Of a stretch of 64,000 bases of DNA, positions 21,721 through 32,563 are shown in pieces; position 1 is the first letter of the stretch, and every line of letters begins with the position of its first letter. Position numbers and translations under genes: made by a program. The stretch is from Terana coerulea (Eukaryota; Basidiomycota; Agaricomycetes; Polyporales; Phanerochaetaceae): the NCBI GenBank assembly GCA_024811115.1, contig JAKOGH010000670.1:1-64000 (forward strand). The letters run 5' to 3'. A model generated the notes under the pieces. That model saw only the letters and a list, made by a program, of their open reading frames with translations. It had not been told where the DNA came from and did not search any database.

Positions 21721-24700
21721 ATGAGCGAAGAGCCTTCAGCTCATCTGGGATATTTGGCAACAATTACGGAGTGCGTGCCCCTGTCAATCCCTTTACTGGC
21801 TCTCACAGCGCACCATCAGGGTGTCCAGCGCTGCTCAGTCGGCCGCGGCCTCCCCAGCACCTGCCACGGACAACGATGACGAAGACGAAGAGGCGTTCGT
21901 ATATCCTGGGGCCACTGAAGAATACATCAATGACCCTCTCACTCAGGCCGCTTCAGACCATACGCAGTCAGGAGCCCTATCAGTGCTCGAGACGCAAGCA
22001 CCGACGCCGCCACGAGACGTGTCACAAGAGCCGGAGGAATCTTCTAGGAGTGTACCCGAGCCTCAAGAGGTTCTCCCAAACAAAGTGCACCCCTCGCCTG
22101 CACAACTAGAATCACTACAAGCTGCTGCTTCGAGCGGGGATTTGGCCCTGCTTAAGAAGCTGTTCCACACTGCACTGCAAACCGGAGAAGTAGAGCCGTT
22201 TGCATTGGCCAACGACGCGTCCCCTCGAACCGGTCAGACAGCATTACACGCCGCTTCGAGTAGGGGGTATATCGGCATTGTCAAATGGTGTAAGTCTCTG
22301 TCTCTATGTACGAAATGATGCTCAACGGGGGCCTGCAGTGGTGGAAGAATGCGGGGCAATTCCGGACATCGAAGATAAAGAAGGAGAAGTCAGTGACTCT
22401 ACATATAAGCACCATAAAACGAGACTCATTCTCAGCTCAGACTGCCCTTCACAAAGCAGCTTTACAAGGGCACCTATCAATAGTTCGGTATCTCGTTCCG
22501 AGCCAAGCGGACGTTCACGCTCAAGATAATGATGGCTGGACGGCCCTTCACAATGCCTGCTCCAAAGTAAGTTATCGTGGTTATTTGTTTGCTCTGATAA
22601 ATAACACGTGCCCAGGGATACCTTGACATTGTCAGGTATTTGTGCGAGCAGGGTGATGCATGCGGCGAAGTCAACGGTGCCGCTGGTGTAGACGTCAGGA
22701 GCAAAGGCGGTTGGACTCCCCTCAGTAAGGCGTGATTGGCTACATCTGCAGAAGAGAAACAGCTTAGATGACTATTGCTTTCAGTGAATGCTGCTTCGAA
22801 GGGCCATCTTCCAGTGGTACTGTACCTGCTGAGTAAGCAGTCCGCCGATCCCCTGGTAAGGAACAACTGGGGAGAGACTGCATACGATGTAGCAGCAGCT
22901 GTCTTTGAAGTGTGGATCTGTGAGGTACGCGAACGATTTTTTACAGCCATTTCTTACTGACGGGAACATTTCATAGGTTCTGCAGAAGTCTGAGGCGGAG
23001 AAGTGGCGTGGCACAGCTGCTCCGTACAACCCTCTCGCCGTGCATACTACAGTGCCACTTGTGCTGTACGAGCACCAAAGACTAGATATGAGGCTCAAGA
23101 CGCTCGCGGTATCTGGAGGTCGACCGAAGTTCTCCGCATCAGGCCTTGGCAGAAGGGGTCGACGGGCACCCTTCGAGCTCAGGCTACCCGTGGTCGATGA
23201 CCACACTGGGCGGAAGGTGCTTCCTGCTTGGCGAAGTGATGTCCAGCTTCCACTCCGAGAGAGTGCGTTCTTGCTGCCGGCTCCTGGCGCCGACGCTGCT
23301 CAAGAAGGGGCGGAAAGAAGTCATTTCTGGCTGTGAGTAGCTATGTATGCTTTACATTGCATTGCATGCTTACTCTTCACATAGGTCGGATTGGACTTTG
23401 GACGTGACCCATACAGGCGTAGATGCCGAAGAAGGCTGGCAGTACTCTAACTCCTTCGACGACCCTGACGAGGCTTGGACCGCGGAACAGCCATCGCCGT
23501 TGCAACGACTTCTGACCGGAAGTGGTGCCATGACCGCGGGGCTCAGCGGCAGCAGCAGCCCAGGTGCTCGCTCTCGTTCAGCGAACACACAATCTTGGGT
23601 CCGCCGACGGCGTTGGGTGCGTGTGATGCGCCGGCGACTTGATATCCCGCCACTCCCTTTTATGCAGCCCGACGGTGCGCTGTATGTCATCGACGCGGAT
23701 GGTGCCCTAGTCCCCTACATCGAAGAGCAAGATACCACATATGACGCCTCGGAAGGGCAAGAGCTGGGTATGATGCCGAGTAGTGGGCTGACCTCGGCGC
23801 AAGATTATGTTGCTCGTGCGCGGTACTTGGCGGGAACGCAGCATGGTGACACTGTGGATGATTCCGGGTCGGGCTCTGCTGTACAGGCGAGACGTGCCAT
23901 CGCGAAGCTGGAGCGAGCGACTACGGAATTACGCCAGGGCATTCTCGGTTCGTACCCCATTGCACCCAATGAAAAGGAAGTGAACTGATATCTTTTACCA
24001 GGCGATGGCGACGTTGAGCGTAAGACGCAAGCAGAGGTGCTGCTCAACGCATACAGCCGTGAATTGGAGCGCAGACGCCTTGAGGCAGGCCGTCAGGGCC
24101 TCCTGATTTCAGGCGATGGTATGTACGATTTATAGAAGAAGCCACACATTCTGAACTTCCACTCTAGATGACGAGGACCTCGATGACGACGATTCGGATG
24201 AAGAATTCCACTACCCTGGATCGTCACCTATGCAGACTCCTCGCGCGCCCTCCATTCGGTCTACTCATACAAATACAGATTATTTCAGCCGAGCCTCCTC
24301 CTCTACTCGTGGGCCTACAGACCTGACCCCTCATCTGTCACAAGCCCCCGAATTCCGTGTACCTACACACGAGGCTCCGCAGAAGGTGTTGAGTCCCCGA
24401 TGGACGCCGCCTACGCCACACCAAATCCATGCGACCTGGGAAAGAGACGATACAGTGAGCGCATGCCGTGGTTGTGGACGTCGTTTCAATTTCTTGACTC
24501 GACGAGTAAGTCCATTCAAATCCTCTTTCTAACCCATTTGCTAATCTAGTTTGTCTAGCACGTAAGATTCCTTTGTTCCCGGGAAAACGTGGAGAGCTAA
24601 TCCTGCTGACAGCATTGTCGGCGGTGCGGACGCATATTTTGTGACCGCTGCTCGTCCTATCGCGCATTACTTGATCCTTCCGACATCGTGCATGACCCGG

Positions 24701-25413
24701 CTTTTGCAGAATCTTCGCATGGATCGTCGTCCTCCCAACGAGTGTGTCAGTCATGCTACGAAGAGGTGAACGCCACTGTGCCGAACGGACTCCTTTCGTC
24801 GCGCACAAACTCTATGGAGCGCATTGTCGTCGACCAGAGGAGGCTGCAGGTACCCAGTCCCACAAGTGGTCACGGGCAGACGAGTTCACAGATTAGTGAT
24901 CTGGCAGAGTCAGTTTTGTTAAATGCGACATTTGAACTCTCGCTGACTACGTGCATCATTTTTCCAGCTGCCCAGTGTGTGGCATCAACTTGGTCGATGT
25001 TGGACCGGCGCCGTTGCAGGAGGCACATGTCAAAAGCTGCCTAGAAGGAGGTAGCGGCGCGTCTCCTCAGGCCGCCAAGTACTTGGTGTATAAATTACCG
25101 GAGGAAAGCGCGTTGATAGGCACTGAATGTGAGGAGTCCCTTCATTTGATATATAGCCTGCTCCTGACCCTCACTTCAGGTGTTATTTGTCTTGAGGAAT
25201 TTGTCAAAGGTTGGCACTGCGACGTTCTGTCAGTTCTCTTACTGACATTGACCTCTGACAGGGTCCACCGTAGCTCGATTAAGCTGCCTATGCAGTTTCC
25301 ACAATGGTCAGTCCAACGCATACTAGGTTCATTGCGTCAAGCTGATGTCCTTGACAGCCTGCTTGTCGTCATGGCTTCAGAGAGGACGAAGTTGCCCGGT
25401 TCATGCTCGTTGA
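21721..25413 (+). CDS. Ankyrin-DysF-FYVE-RING protein, predicted endosomal E3 ligase
   Basis: Domains in order are as follows. An acidic, disordered head comes first. About five ankyrin repeats follow (TGQTALHAASSRGYIGIV, TALHKAALQGHLSIVRYL, GWTALHNACSKGYLDIVRYL, NAASKGHLPVVLYLL). Then comes a dysferlin-type domain, with SDWTLDVTHTGVDAEEGWQY and the partner motif SWVRRRRWVRVMRRRL. An acidic linker leads to a FYVE finger (CRGCGRRFNFLTRR, H, HCRRCGRIFCDRC). A Cys/His module reads CPVCGINLVDVG. A terminal RING reads CVICLEEFVKG, CLCSFHNACLSSWL and CPVH, ending VHAR. FYVE binds PI3P on endosomes and RING recruits E2, so membrane-local ubiquitination is the likely role. The start at 21721 needs a 49-nt intron (about 21772-21820) and is the least certain part. 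The FYVE motif depends on a 3-nt exon at 24559-24561. Confidence 0.85.
24559..24561 (+). other. 3-nt microexon (CAC) completing the FYVE motif
   Basis: The upstream exon ends CGA at 24505 before GTAAGT, and the intron ends TTGTCTAG at 24558. CAC follows, then GTAAGATT at 24562, and the next intron ends GCTGACAG at 24612 before CAT TGT CGG. The joined protein reads LTRR-H-HCRRCGRIFC, the exact R-x-HHCR-x-CG FYVE signature. Skipping CAC leaves only one His. The earlier acceptor at 24549 gives a stop after two codons. Intron sizes (53 and 51 nt) are normal for this genome. Confidence 0.8.
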
Positions 25414-25685
25414 AACGGAACACACTTCTTGGGGCGATAGCTCATTAGGCCTGGCTTATGTTGGATACCACTAATAGACCCTGCTATTACATGCAATATG
25501 CAACTAAAGTACATCGCATTATATGGATACATTCACTTGTTGGATTACAGCTGTATCCCATGTTAGGCTCTAACCAGTCACCCTGGCACGAAATTACGTG
25601 GTAGGTAATTCGCGTACCATCAATGACTATCCCGTTGTACGTCCCTCCTCTTACCACGCAGGCTGGTCACAAGTCCGGTACCGTG

Positions 25686-26700
25686 TCAATCGCCGTCGAA
25701 AAAATTGTTTCTTGGAACTCGGGTTTCGTCTATCCGAATTACATCGGAATAGTCTTCATAGTCCGGTTCAATGATGTCCTGGCCCTTGCGCCCATCGTCT
25801 TGATCATCGTCGAACCATCCTGCAGGATTGTTGTCGTCGGAATCTTCGTCTTCGGAGTCATCTTCCATATCAGATTCAGTAGGCTTATAGTTGCTGCAAA
25901 AGTGTAAGGGTGAGGGTTACACACATAGGGAAAACATGTCACGTACGTGAATGCGTACATCCGGGCATCCTTCTCTTGTCTCGTTAATACTCGGCCTTCA
26001 TCCGCTTTCTGTGGGAGACCCATGCGACGACGCTTCTCCTCCTGTCTCTCTTCGTGTTCCTTCTTCCGTTGCTGTTCTAATCTGTGGGCCTCGCGTTCGA
26101 TCTCCATAGCTTCCTGGATGGTGAAAACACCTCCGCTGCTATCAATGTTATTCTCCTGAATTCGAGCGGACTATGCGAGAACAGCTACGTTAGCCATATG
26201 CGAGATAGACGCATGATACGACGTACAAACTTCGCCAGGGCACGCTGTTTGGCGCTAATGGGCCGAGGGTTCGCTGATGGAGGAGGGCTATCGACGTTCA
26301 TCTGCTCGTCCGCGTTCAAGTTTGTGTCGTGTAGCTTGGTCTGAATATCGTCCACGCCGAGCGCCACTAACCGTCTTTCAATGGCTGCCTGTTCGTTAGA
26401 TATCCTTTGCACATACGTGGAAGTGGAAGGTCCACTATTGGACGGCCGTCGATCAGTAATGTATATAACATCTGCAGATCAACACCAGACTTACGCGTCC
26501 TTAAGCCTTTCGGCGTTTCGCTCATGCCTTAGCTTGAGCTCCCGTAGGCCCAGTTCATCTACGGGTCGTTCCTTGGGACGCGGAGAGGGTAAGAATCCAT
26601 GCGGGACTGCCCTCCGAGGTCGCTCCGATGTTGGCGATGGCGGTGAGGGTGACACTGGGGACGTGCGAGGGTGGTGGCGCGTTGGTGAAACCGCCGGCAT
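25686..26700 (-). CDS. Unknown protein: Pro/Ser-rich head, charged coiled coil, acidic tail
   Basis: Four or five exons give one continuous product. It starts MPAVSPTRHHPRTSPVSPSP and has a helical region (ELGLRELKLRHERNAERLKD) and a second one (EQAAIERRLVALGVDDIQTK). A strong charged coiled coil follows (REAHRLEQQRKKEHEERQ, EEKRRRMGLPQKADEGR). The end is acidic, with DDSEDEDSDDNNPAGW and YEDYSDVIRIDETRVPRNNF. I recognise no family. Composition suggests a nuclear or nucleolar scaffold, but that is only inference. The gene is convergent with the FYVE-RING gene. Confidence 0.6.
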
Positions 26701-27009
26701 TGCACCTAGGTTACTATGAGTTGTTGTGCGTAATGTGAGAGCGTTGGGTACTGGAGGGAAAAGAGATGATGGTGCTCAGACCAGCCGGTACTTATACTAG
26801 TCCCATTGAGGACACATGTTTGGCCGCCAAACCACCCTTTTATGGAAGGTATTCAGGTTCGCCGGTACAACAGCGCTCGCGATATATTTTGCAGATTACA
26901 TCGAGCACGTCGAGCTACAGTCCCAGCTCGCTACTATATGTTTACAATTTATAGTTATGCTACAGCTCCCGTATCCCCTCTCAATTCTTGCGCCAGTGGT
27001 CAAATCTGT
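26701..27009. other. Short intergenic region between two minus-strand genes
   Basis: This is the 5' flank of the unknown coiled-coil gene and the 3' flank of the PI31-like gene. Nothing identifiable lies within it. Confidence 0.35.
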
Positions 27010-28150
27010 TCATGAAAACATATCATCATGCCCCTGCAGAGCAATATCAGCAGGAATATCACAAATGGTATTCAGGAGCGGAAACGTACCCCTCCTGGTG
27101 GATAAAATTCATCGGGATCAGGTCCTCTCATGTTTCCGCTGCCTGGTAGCCCTCTTCCGAAGCCTCCACCGCCACCAGGGAATGGCCCCAGCCCCGGCCC
27201 TACTGGGTCAAAGCGGGCGCCAGGAGGGGCACCAATTGGCGGTAGGAACCCATCACCGCCCCATGGTCCCCGGCCACCACCAAGTCTACCGACACCTTGC
27301 TGACCGAACATTGGGGTGGTTCGGCCCAACAAACATACCGTCGCCCTCGCTCCCAGGGAACAAGGACGGTGGAGCAAACGGGTTTCGTCCGAAGGGCTCG
27401 AGGTCGCTACGGCCAACTTCCAGAGGGTTGCGGGGAGGAACCATCAGCGGGCTGTTGCGGTCTGGCCCCTGCGGTGGGTAGGCCGGGTGAGGTCTCGCAG
27501 GTTGCGGTCCCCTCGTCGGCTGCGAAGGGCCAGCTGCGGTGGTAGAAGGAGAGTCGGATTGCTCCGTATAGCCCTCCTTGCGGAGACCTGGGATCAGCTT
27601 TTGTATGATTGCAAGTTGGAATTGGGACAAGAAGTCTGCGATGCGGTTGGACGAGATAAAACCGTGCACCAGTGGTTGCGCGTCCGCAGCGGTAGTATCA
27701 TGTGGGAAGAATGACGGAGACGTGAAGTCAGCCGTAGCAATATCAAAGGAGGCGGCTTTGTCCGTCTAGAACAGTGCACCTGTCAGCAGGAGATAGCTGC
27801 ATGGGACATCTACGACTGCGTACTTCAATTGCAATAGCGCTGATCGTAGTACGTGTACCCAGCTTTGCCACCTTGAGCACAAACTCAAGACTGCTCTGTT
27901 CATGCCTATATCTAAAGGTAAAGCTTCCGGGTCCATGCGAACTCCATTCCTCCGGGAGGACGTTGTTCTCGTAAGTATTGGTTATAGAGTTATCGTCCAC
28001 ACCAATGAGACGGAAGCCCAACACAGTCATGGCGGTATGCGCCAGTGCTGCGATAGCATCTTGCTGTGACTGCAAGGTCTTCCTTGACTCTGGCAATAGC
28101 TTGGGAAGTTTGTCGGTGAGGACTGCAGGGTCGAGTAAGCTCGAGCTCAT
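27010..28150 (-). CDS. PI31-like proteasome regulator (PSMF1 family)
   Basis: PI31 binds the 20S proteasome and is implicated in its transport and activity. The N-terminal half (MSSSLLDPAVLTDKLPKLLP, HTAMTVLGFRLIGVD, FTFRYRHEQSSLEFVLKVAK, ISSNRIADFLSQFQLAIIQ) fits the FP domain fold of PI31 and Fbxo7. The C-terminal half is Pro/Gly-rich with PPIGAPPGARFDPVGPG and PDPDEFYPPGG. A last small exon gives GHDDMFS, recreating the PI31 tail. That exon is reached by an intron starting GTACGTTT at about 27088, which explains why the open frame seems to run on differently. It is divergent from PRP5. Confidence 0.8.
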
Positions 28151-28314
28151 GGCTGTAGGGTCGATGATGTCTTGTAGTGAGTAGACGCGTGTCGGCCTAT
28201 TACCGACTACCTTCATGACAAACAAGTGTAAACAAGCTTCTTTCGCACTCACCTCGACCTCGAGTCGCCGGCTTCCCTTGCTTAACCAGCTTTTCCTTTC
28301 TTTATACCTCCGGA
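28151..28314. promoter_or_regulatory. Divergent promoter of the PI31-like gene and PRP5
   Basis: Only 164 bp separate the two start codons. The gap contains one ACGCGT (near 28177) close to the PI31 side and no TATA box. A third proteasome-related gene with an ACGCGT hexamer in its promoter is suggestive, but the octamer found in the other two promoters is absent. Confidence 0.35.
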
Positions 28315-31300
28315 ATGGCAAGAAGAGATAGATCGTATTCGCCAGATACACCACATAAGAGGGTAAGACCTTCTCACCGCTCTTCACCGCGGTCTCCGTC
28401 GCCAACCAGGCGCAATCAAAGGCCTCCCAGATCGAGGTACGACGATGACCGGGAAAGAGAGCGGGACCGCGAACGCGACCGGGACAGAACTCGCGACAGA
28501 GACTACGACCGTCACAGGGATGATAGACACCGGGACGACCGTCGACGGGACCATCGTGACGATAGGCGAGACGACCGTAGAAGATCCCGCTCTCGAGACC
28601 GCCGAGATCGCGCCCGGCAGCCCACCCCGCCTCGCGCTACTCCTGCGAGCGAGAACGAGGCTGTGCAAACGCCTCCTCCAGTCGAGGATGAGAAGTTGAA
28701 GGCTAAGCGTGCGAAATTAGAGGCATGGAAGAAAGAGCGAGAAGCCAAAAGGCTTTGGACGAGGCTAAGGCGAAAGCTATGGCTCTGGCTGGCAAGTCGG
28801 CCCCAGGTGAGTCTGTCTTCTGTTCTGTCTATACAATTCATGATTTCACACCACTTGATCCAATGCCCTATAGCTCCTGCCGCTGCACCCGCCAAGCCTG
28901 CTGGCCAACTCAACCGCGCAGCCTTGGGCGGGCTGGGGCTCAAGGGTCTTTCGCTCAAATCGGAGGCGACGAAGGCAGCCAAAACGTCTACGGCCGCAGT
29001 CATGGATGACTCCGTTGAGACCAAGCGGAAACTCGAGACTTTGGATCTTCCTGAAGTTGACATGTCTATGAATGATGGCCAATCCGGTGTCGGTGACCTC
29101 GAAGCTGACGACGACGATGACGAGGAGAAGATGAATGTCGACAAGTCTGCAGACGCGATGGAGGAAGAGGAGGATGAGGTTGATCCACTGGACGCCTTCA
29201 TGAGCGGAGTCAAGGAAGAAGTAAAGAAAGTCGATCTCGCAGACATACAGAAGATGTCCACGCATGGATCAGGGAGGGTGCGACTTGATGACCACATGGC
29301 TGATGATGCAGGCGAGGAGGTCGAAGGCGCGCCCTCGCCGGACGAACTTGACGCCACGGAACTGAATCCCGAGGATATCCTTGCACTTGCTGCCAAGAAA
29401 GCCAAGAAGAAGGACCTTGCTACAGTTGACCACGCCCGCGTTGCGTATGAACCTTTCAGAAGAGAGTTTTATACCGCTCCTCCCGATATCGCGTCTATGA
29501 CTGACGACGAAGCCGAGCTACTACGCCTAGAATTAGATGGGATTAAGATTCGCGGCGTTGATTGTCCAAGGCCAGTCACCAAGTGGAGTCATTTTGGTTT
29601 GCCTTCTAGCTGGTGAGTGTCACACGTGTCTGAGTACGGCGCGTATGCACTGACCAATTTGACAGTTTGGATGTCATCAAGAAACTTGGATATGCGGGGC
29701 CGACCCCGATTCAGGCTCAGGCTATTCCTGCTGTTATGTCTGGGCGAGATGTAATCGGTGTAGCGAAAACTGGCTCAGGAAAGACCATCGCTTTCTTACT
29801 CCCCATGTTCCGACACATTAAGGATCAACGGCCTCTTGAGCAAATGGAAGGTCCGGTCGCTGTCGTCATGACCCCAACTCGTGAACTCGCCGTGCAAATT
29901 CACAGGGAATGTAAGCCGTTTTTGCGAGTTCTCGGTCTACGCGTAAGCACCTTCTCTAGTATTCTATGGAGCATGCGCTGAGTACTTTACAGGCTGTATG
30001 CGCCTATGGCGGCTCACCGATCAAGGACCAAATCGCGGAAATGAAGAAGGGCGCCGAGATTATCGTCTGCACGCCTGGTCGAATGATTGACCTGCTCACT
30101 GCGAACTCAGGTCGAGTAACCAATCTCAAGCGTGTCACGTACCTTGTGCTCGACGAGGCTGACCGCATGTTTGACATGGGATTCGAGCCTCAAGTCATGA
30201 AGATCGTCAACAACATTCGCCCAGACCGTCAGACCGTCCTTTTCTCTGCCACATTCCCCAAGCAGATGGACTCACTCGCGCGCAAGATCCTCCGTAAGCC
30301 TCTCGAAATCACAGTCGGCGGCCGCTCTGTCGTCGCAGCTGAAATCGAGCAGATTGTCGAGGTACGCGACGAGGACTCCAAGTTCAACCGGCTCCTGGAG
30401 ATCCTTGGCCAGACGTACAACGAGGACCCCGAAAGCCGCACGCTAATCTTCGTCGACAGGCAGGAGGCCGCCGATAACCTTCTCCGCGAGCTGATGCGCA
30501 AAGGCTACCTTTGTATGTCGCTGCACGGCGGCAAGGACCAAGTCGACCGTGACCAGACGATTGCGGACTTCAAGTCCGGCGTCGTACCCATCGTCATTGC
30601 AACCTCGGTCGCTGCGAGAGGCCTCGATGTCAAGCAGCTCAAGTTGGTCATTAACTACGACGCGCCAAATCATATGGAAGACTACGTCCACCGAGCTGGT
30701 CGAACAGGGCGTGCGGGAAACAAGGGCACATGCGTCACGTTCATCACTCCTGAGCAGGACCGCTACTCCGTAGATATCTACAGAGCGCTCAAGGCCAGTA
30801 ATGCAGCTGTACCCGAGGATCTGGAGACCCTTGCGAACGGTAAGCAATGACACTCAGTATATTTGTTACTGCTCGCTGACGACATATGAAGGATTCTTGG
30901 ACAAAGTCAAGACTGGCAAAGCCAAGGTGGCAGGCTCCGGCTTCGGTGGCAAGGGCCTTGACAGACTCGACCAAGAGCGCGACGCGAAGGAGAAGGCAGA
31001 GAGGAAGGCGTATGGCGAGCCTGATGAGGAGAAGGCTGCTGCTGACGAACCATCTAAAGCCGCGGCGGCATCATCGACCGCGGCGGCAGCTCCCGGCGAC
31101 GAGATGACGTTTGGAGCCTTCAAAGTCGAGATCAGGCGTGGACCGGCACCCGACTCGTCCAAAGGTCAACTGGGCGTCGCCGGGGCGGCTGCGGCTGCAC
31201 GCAGGCTCGCACAGGCCAAAGAGGAGGAGAAGCTGCAGAACTCGCTGCGCCTCGCCGAAGAAGCGGCTGCACGCGCAGGCAAGGACACTGCCGCACACAA

Positions 31301-31926
31301 GCAGGCGATGAGCGTCGTGCAGAAGCTCAACGCGCAGCTCCGTGCGCACAGACTGGTCGCACAGTCGCAGCTGCAGCACGAGGCCCTCGGCAAGACGAAG
31401 GAAATTTCCGTGTCGTCCGATGCTTCGGAGTTCCATGCGGTCATCCCCATCAACGACTACCCGCAGAAGGCCAGGTGGCGAGTCACCAACAAGGAGACGA
31501 TGGTTCAAGTACGCAATTCATATTTCATTGTGACTTGTGATTTGGCGGCTGATCAGCGGGCTTCTAGCTCGTCGACATCACCGGTGCCTCAGTTACGAAC
31601 AAAGGTACGCCGATTCTGGTGCTGTCTATGCTCACAGGACACCGGTCTAACTTGTTTCTTTGCACAGGTATATACTACGAGCCCGGCAAGGAACCTCCTA
31701 TGGAGGGCCCGCCGAAACTACATCTCCTTGTGGAGGCGAGCGAAGAATGGAGGGTAAGTGCCTGTTCCCGGCCTTCTCGCACGTCACGTACTCAAACCTT
31801 GTCGGCTTTCAGGTGGAACAGGCTGTGCGCGAGATCAAGCGGCTGCTGGTCGAGGCCTCTGCGGCTGCACTCCAAGCCGAAATGCGGAATCCATCTGCGA
31901 CGGCAGGCAGGTACAGTGTTGTGTGA
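28315..31926 (+). CDS. PRP5: DEAD-box pre-mRNA splicing helicase Prp5/DDX46
   Basis: Prp5 remodels U2 snRNP during prespliceosome assembly. The N-terminal 100 residues are an Arg/Asp/Glu repeat region typical of splicing factors. A DPLDAF segment in an acidic stretch is a Prp5 hallmark. The helicase core carries VAKTGSGKT (motif I), TPTRELAVQ (Ia), [17 protein letters not shown] (II), [10 protein letters not shown] (III) and [10 protein letters not shown] (VI). The C-terminal domain includes FKVEIRRG and [19 protein letters not shown]. Introns are short and mostly near the ends. A one-base slip at AAAA 28747-28750 separates [11 protein letters not shown] from [16 protein letters not shown]. 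This gene should be essential, so an error is likely. Confidence 0.93.
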
Positions 31927-32563
31927 TGGACCTGGTGGTTGGTGTGGTTATTCTCCTGGGGTACTTACTCGTTGTCTTCATATGTTTGCTGGTTTGCCTC
32001 CATACAATATGACGTTTACTATCATTCTTATGTGCTATAGGCGTGTCGCTCGCGGTGGCGCCCTCGTCCCGTCTTCCGACTCGGATAGACAAGCTTACCC
32101 CGGCCGCTAGATTCAAACCGTTCCGTCTTGCGTAGTTCCCCTCCTTCATTCAACGCTCATGCTCTTGAGCATGAAGGTTGCCAGACACTAACTTAGCAGA
32201 ACGATATTCATGAAGGACCCCGAAGGCCATGCACATGTGATGGAGGGCACATTGCCGTCGGGATGCTGAACGGCACGACAGCCGAAGATGCCAGAAGCCA
32301 CTGTGAGTTACCCAAAGCAGCAATTAGGAGGGCGTTCCCGGTATTCTGATTGGCTCCAGCCCTTCATATACAGACGGCATCGACGAAGAGGTTCCCGGGG
32401 ACTGGCCGAACAGAAGAGGCGTGAGTGTTTACTAGTAAGTCGGGAGTCAGCGGAAAGGTCGGGTGTAGGTTATGGTATAAAGATCACCGCGCACCTTCGA
32501 GAAGGTCGAGGCTGTCCCATCATCCCTCGTCGTCCACTGTGGTTGGTCCACCGCACAACAGAC
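31927..32563. other. Upstream region of the DHA1-type exporter
   Basis: No gene is supported. The region contains a perfect short palindrome (CATGCTC-TT-GAGCATG, about 32156-32171) and a TATAAA at 32476-32481, 83-88 bp before the exporter start, which is a good TATA candidate. Confidence 0.4.

Noticed and set aside
28512..29405. 297-codon minus-strand ORF, extremely Ser-rich
   Set aside because: Antisense shadow of the acidic Asp/Glu-rich part of PRP5; GA-rich codons read as Ser/Leu on the other strand.
32156..32171. Palindrome CATGCTC-TT-GAGCATG as a terminator hairpin
   Set aside because: The stem is short, fungal Pol II termination does not use such hairpins, and it lies over 200 bp past the PRP5 stop.
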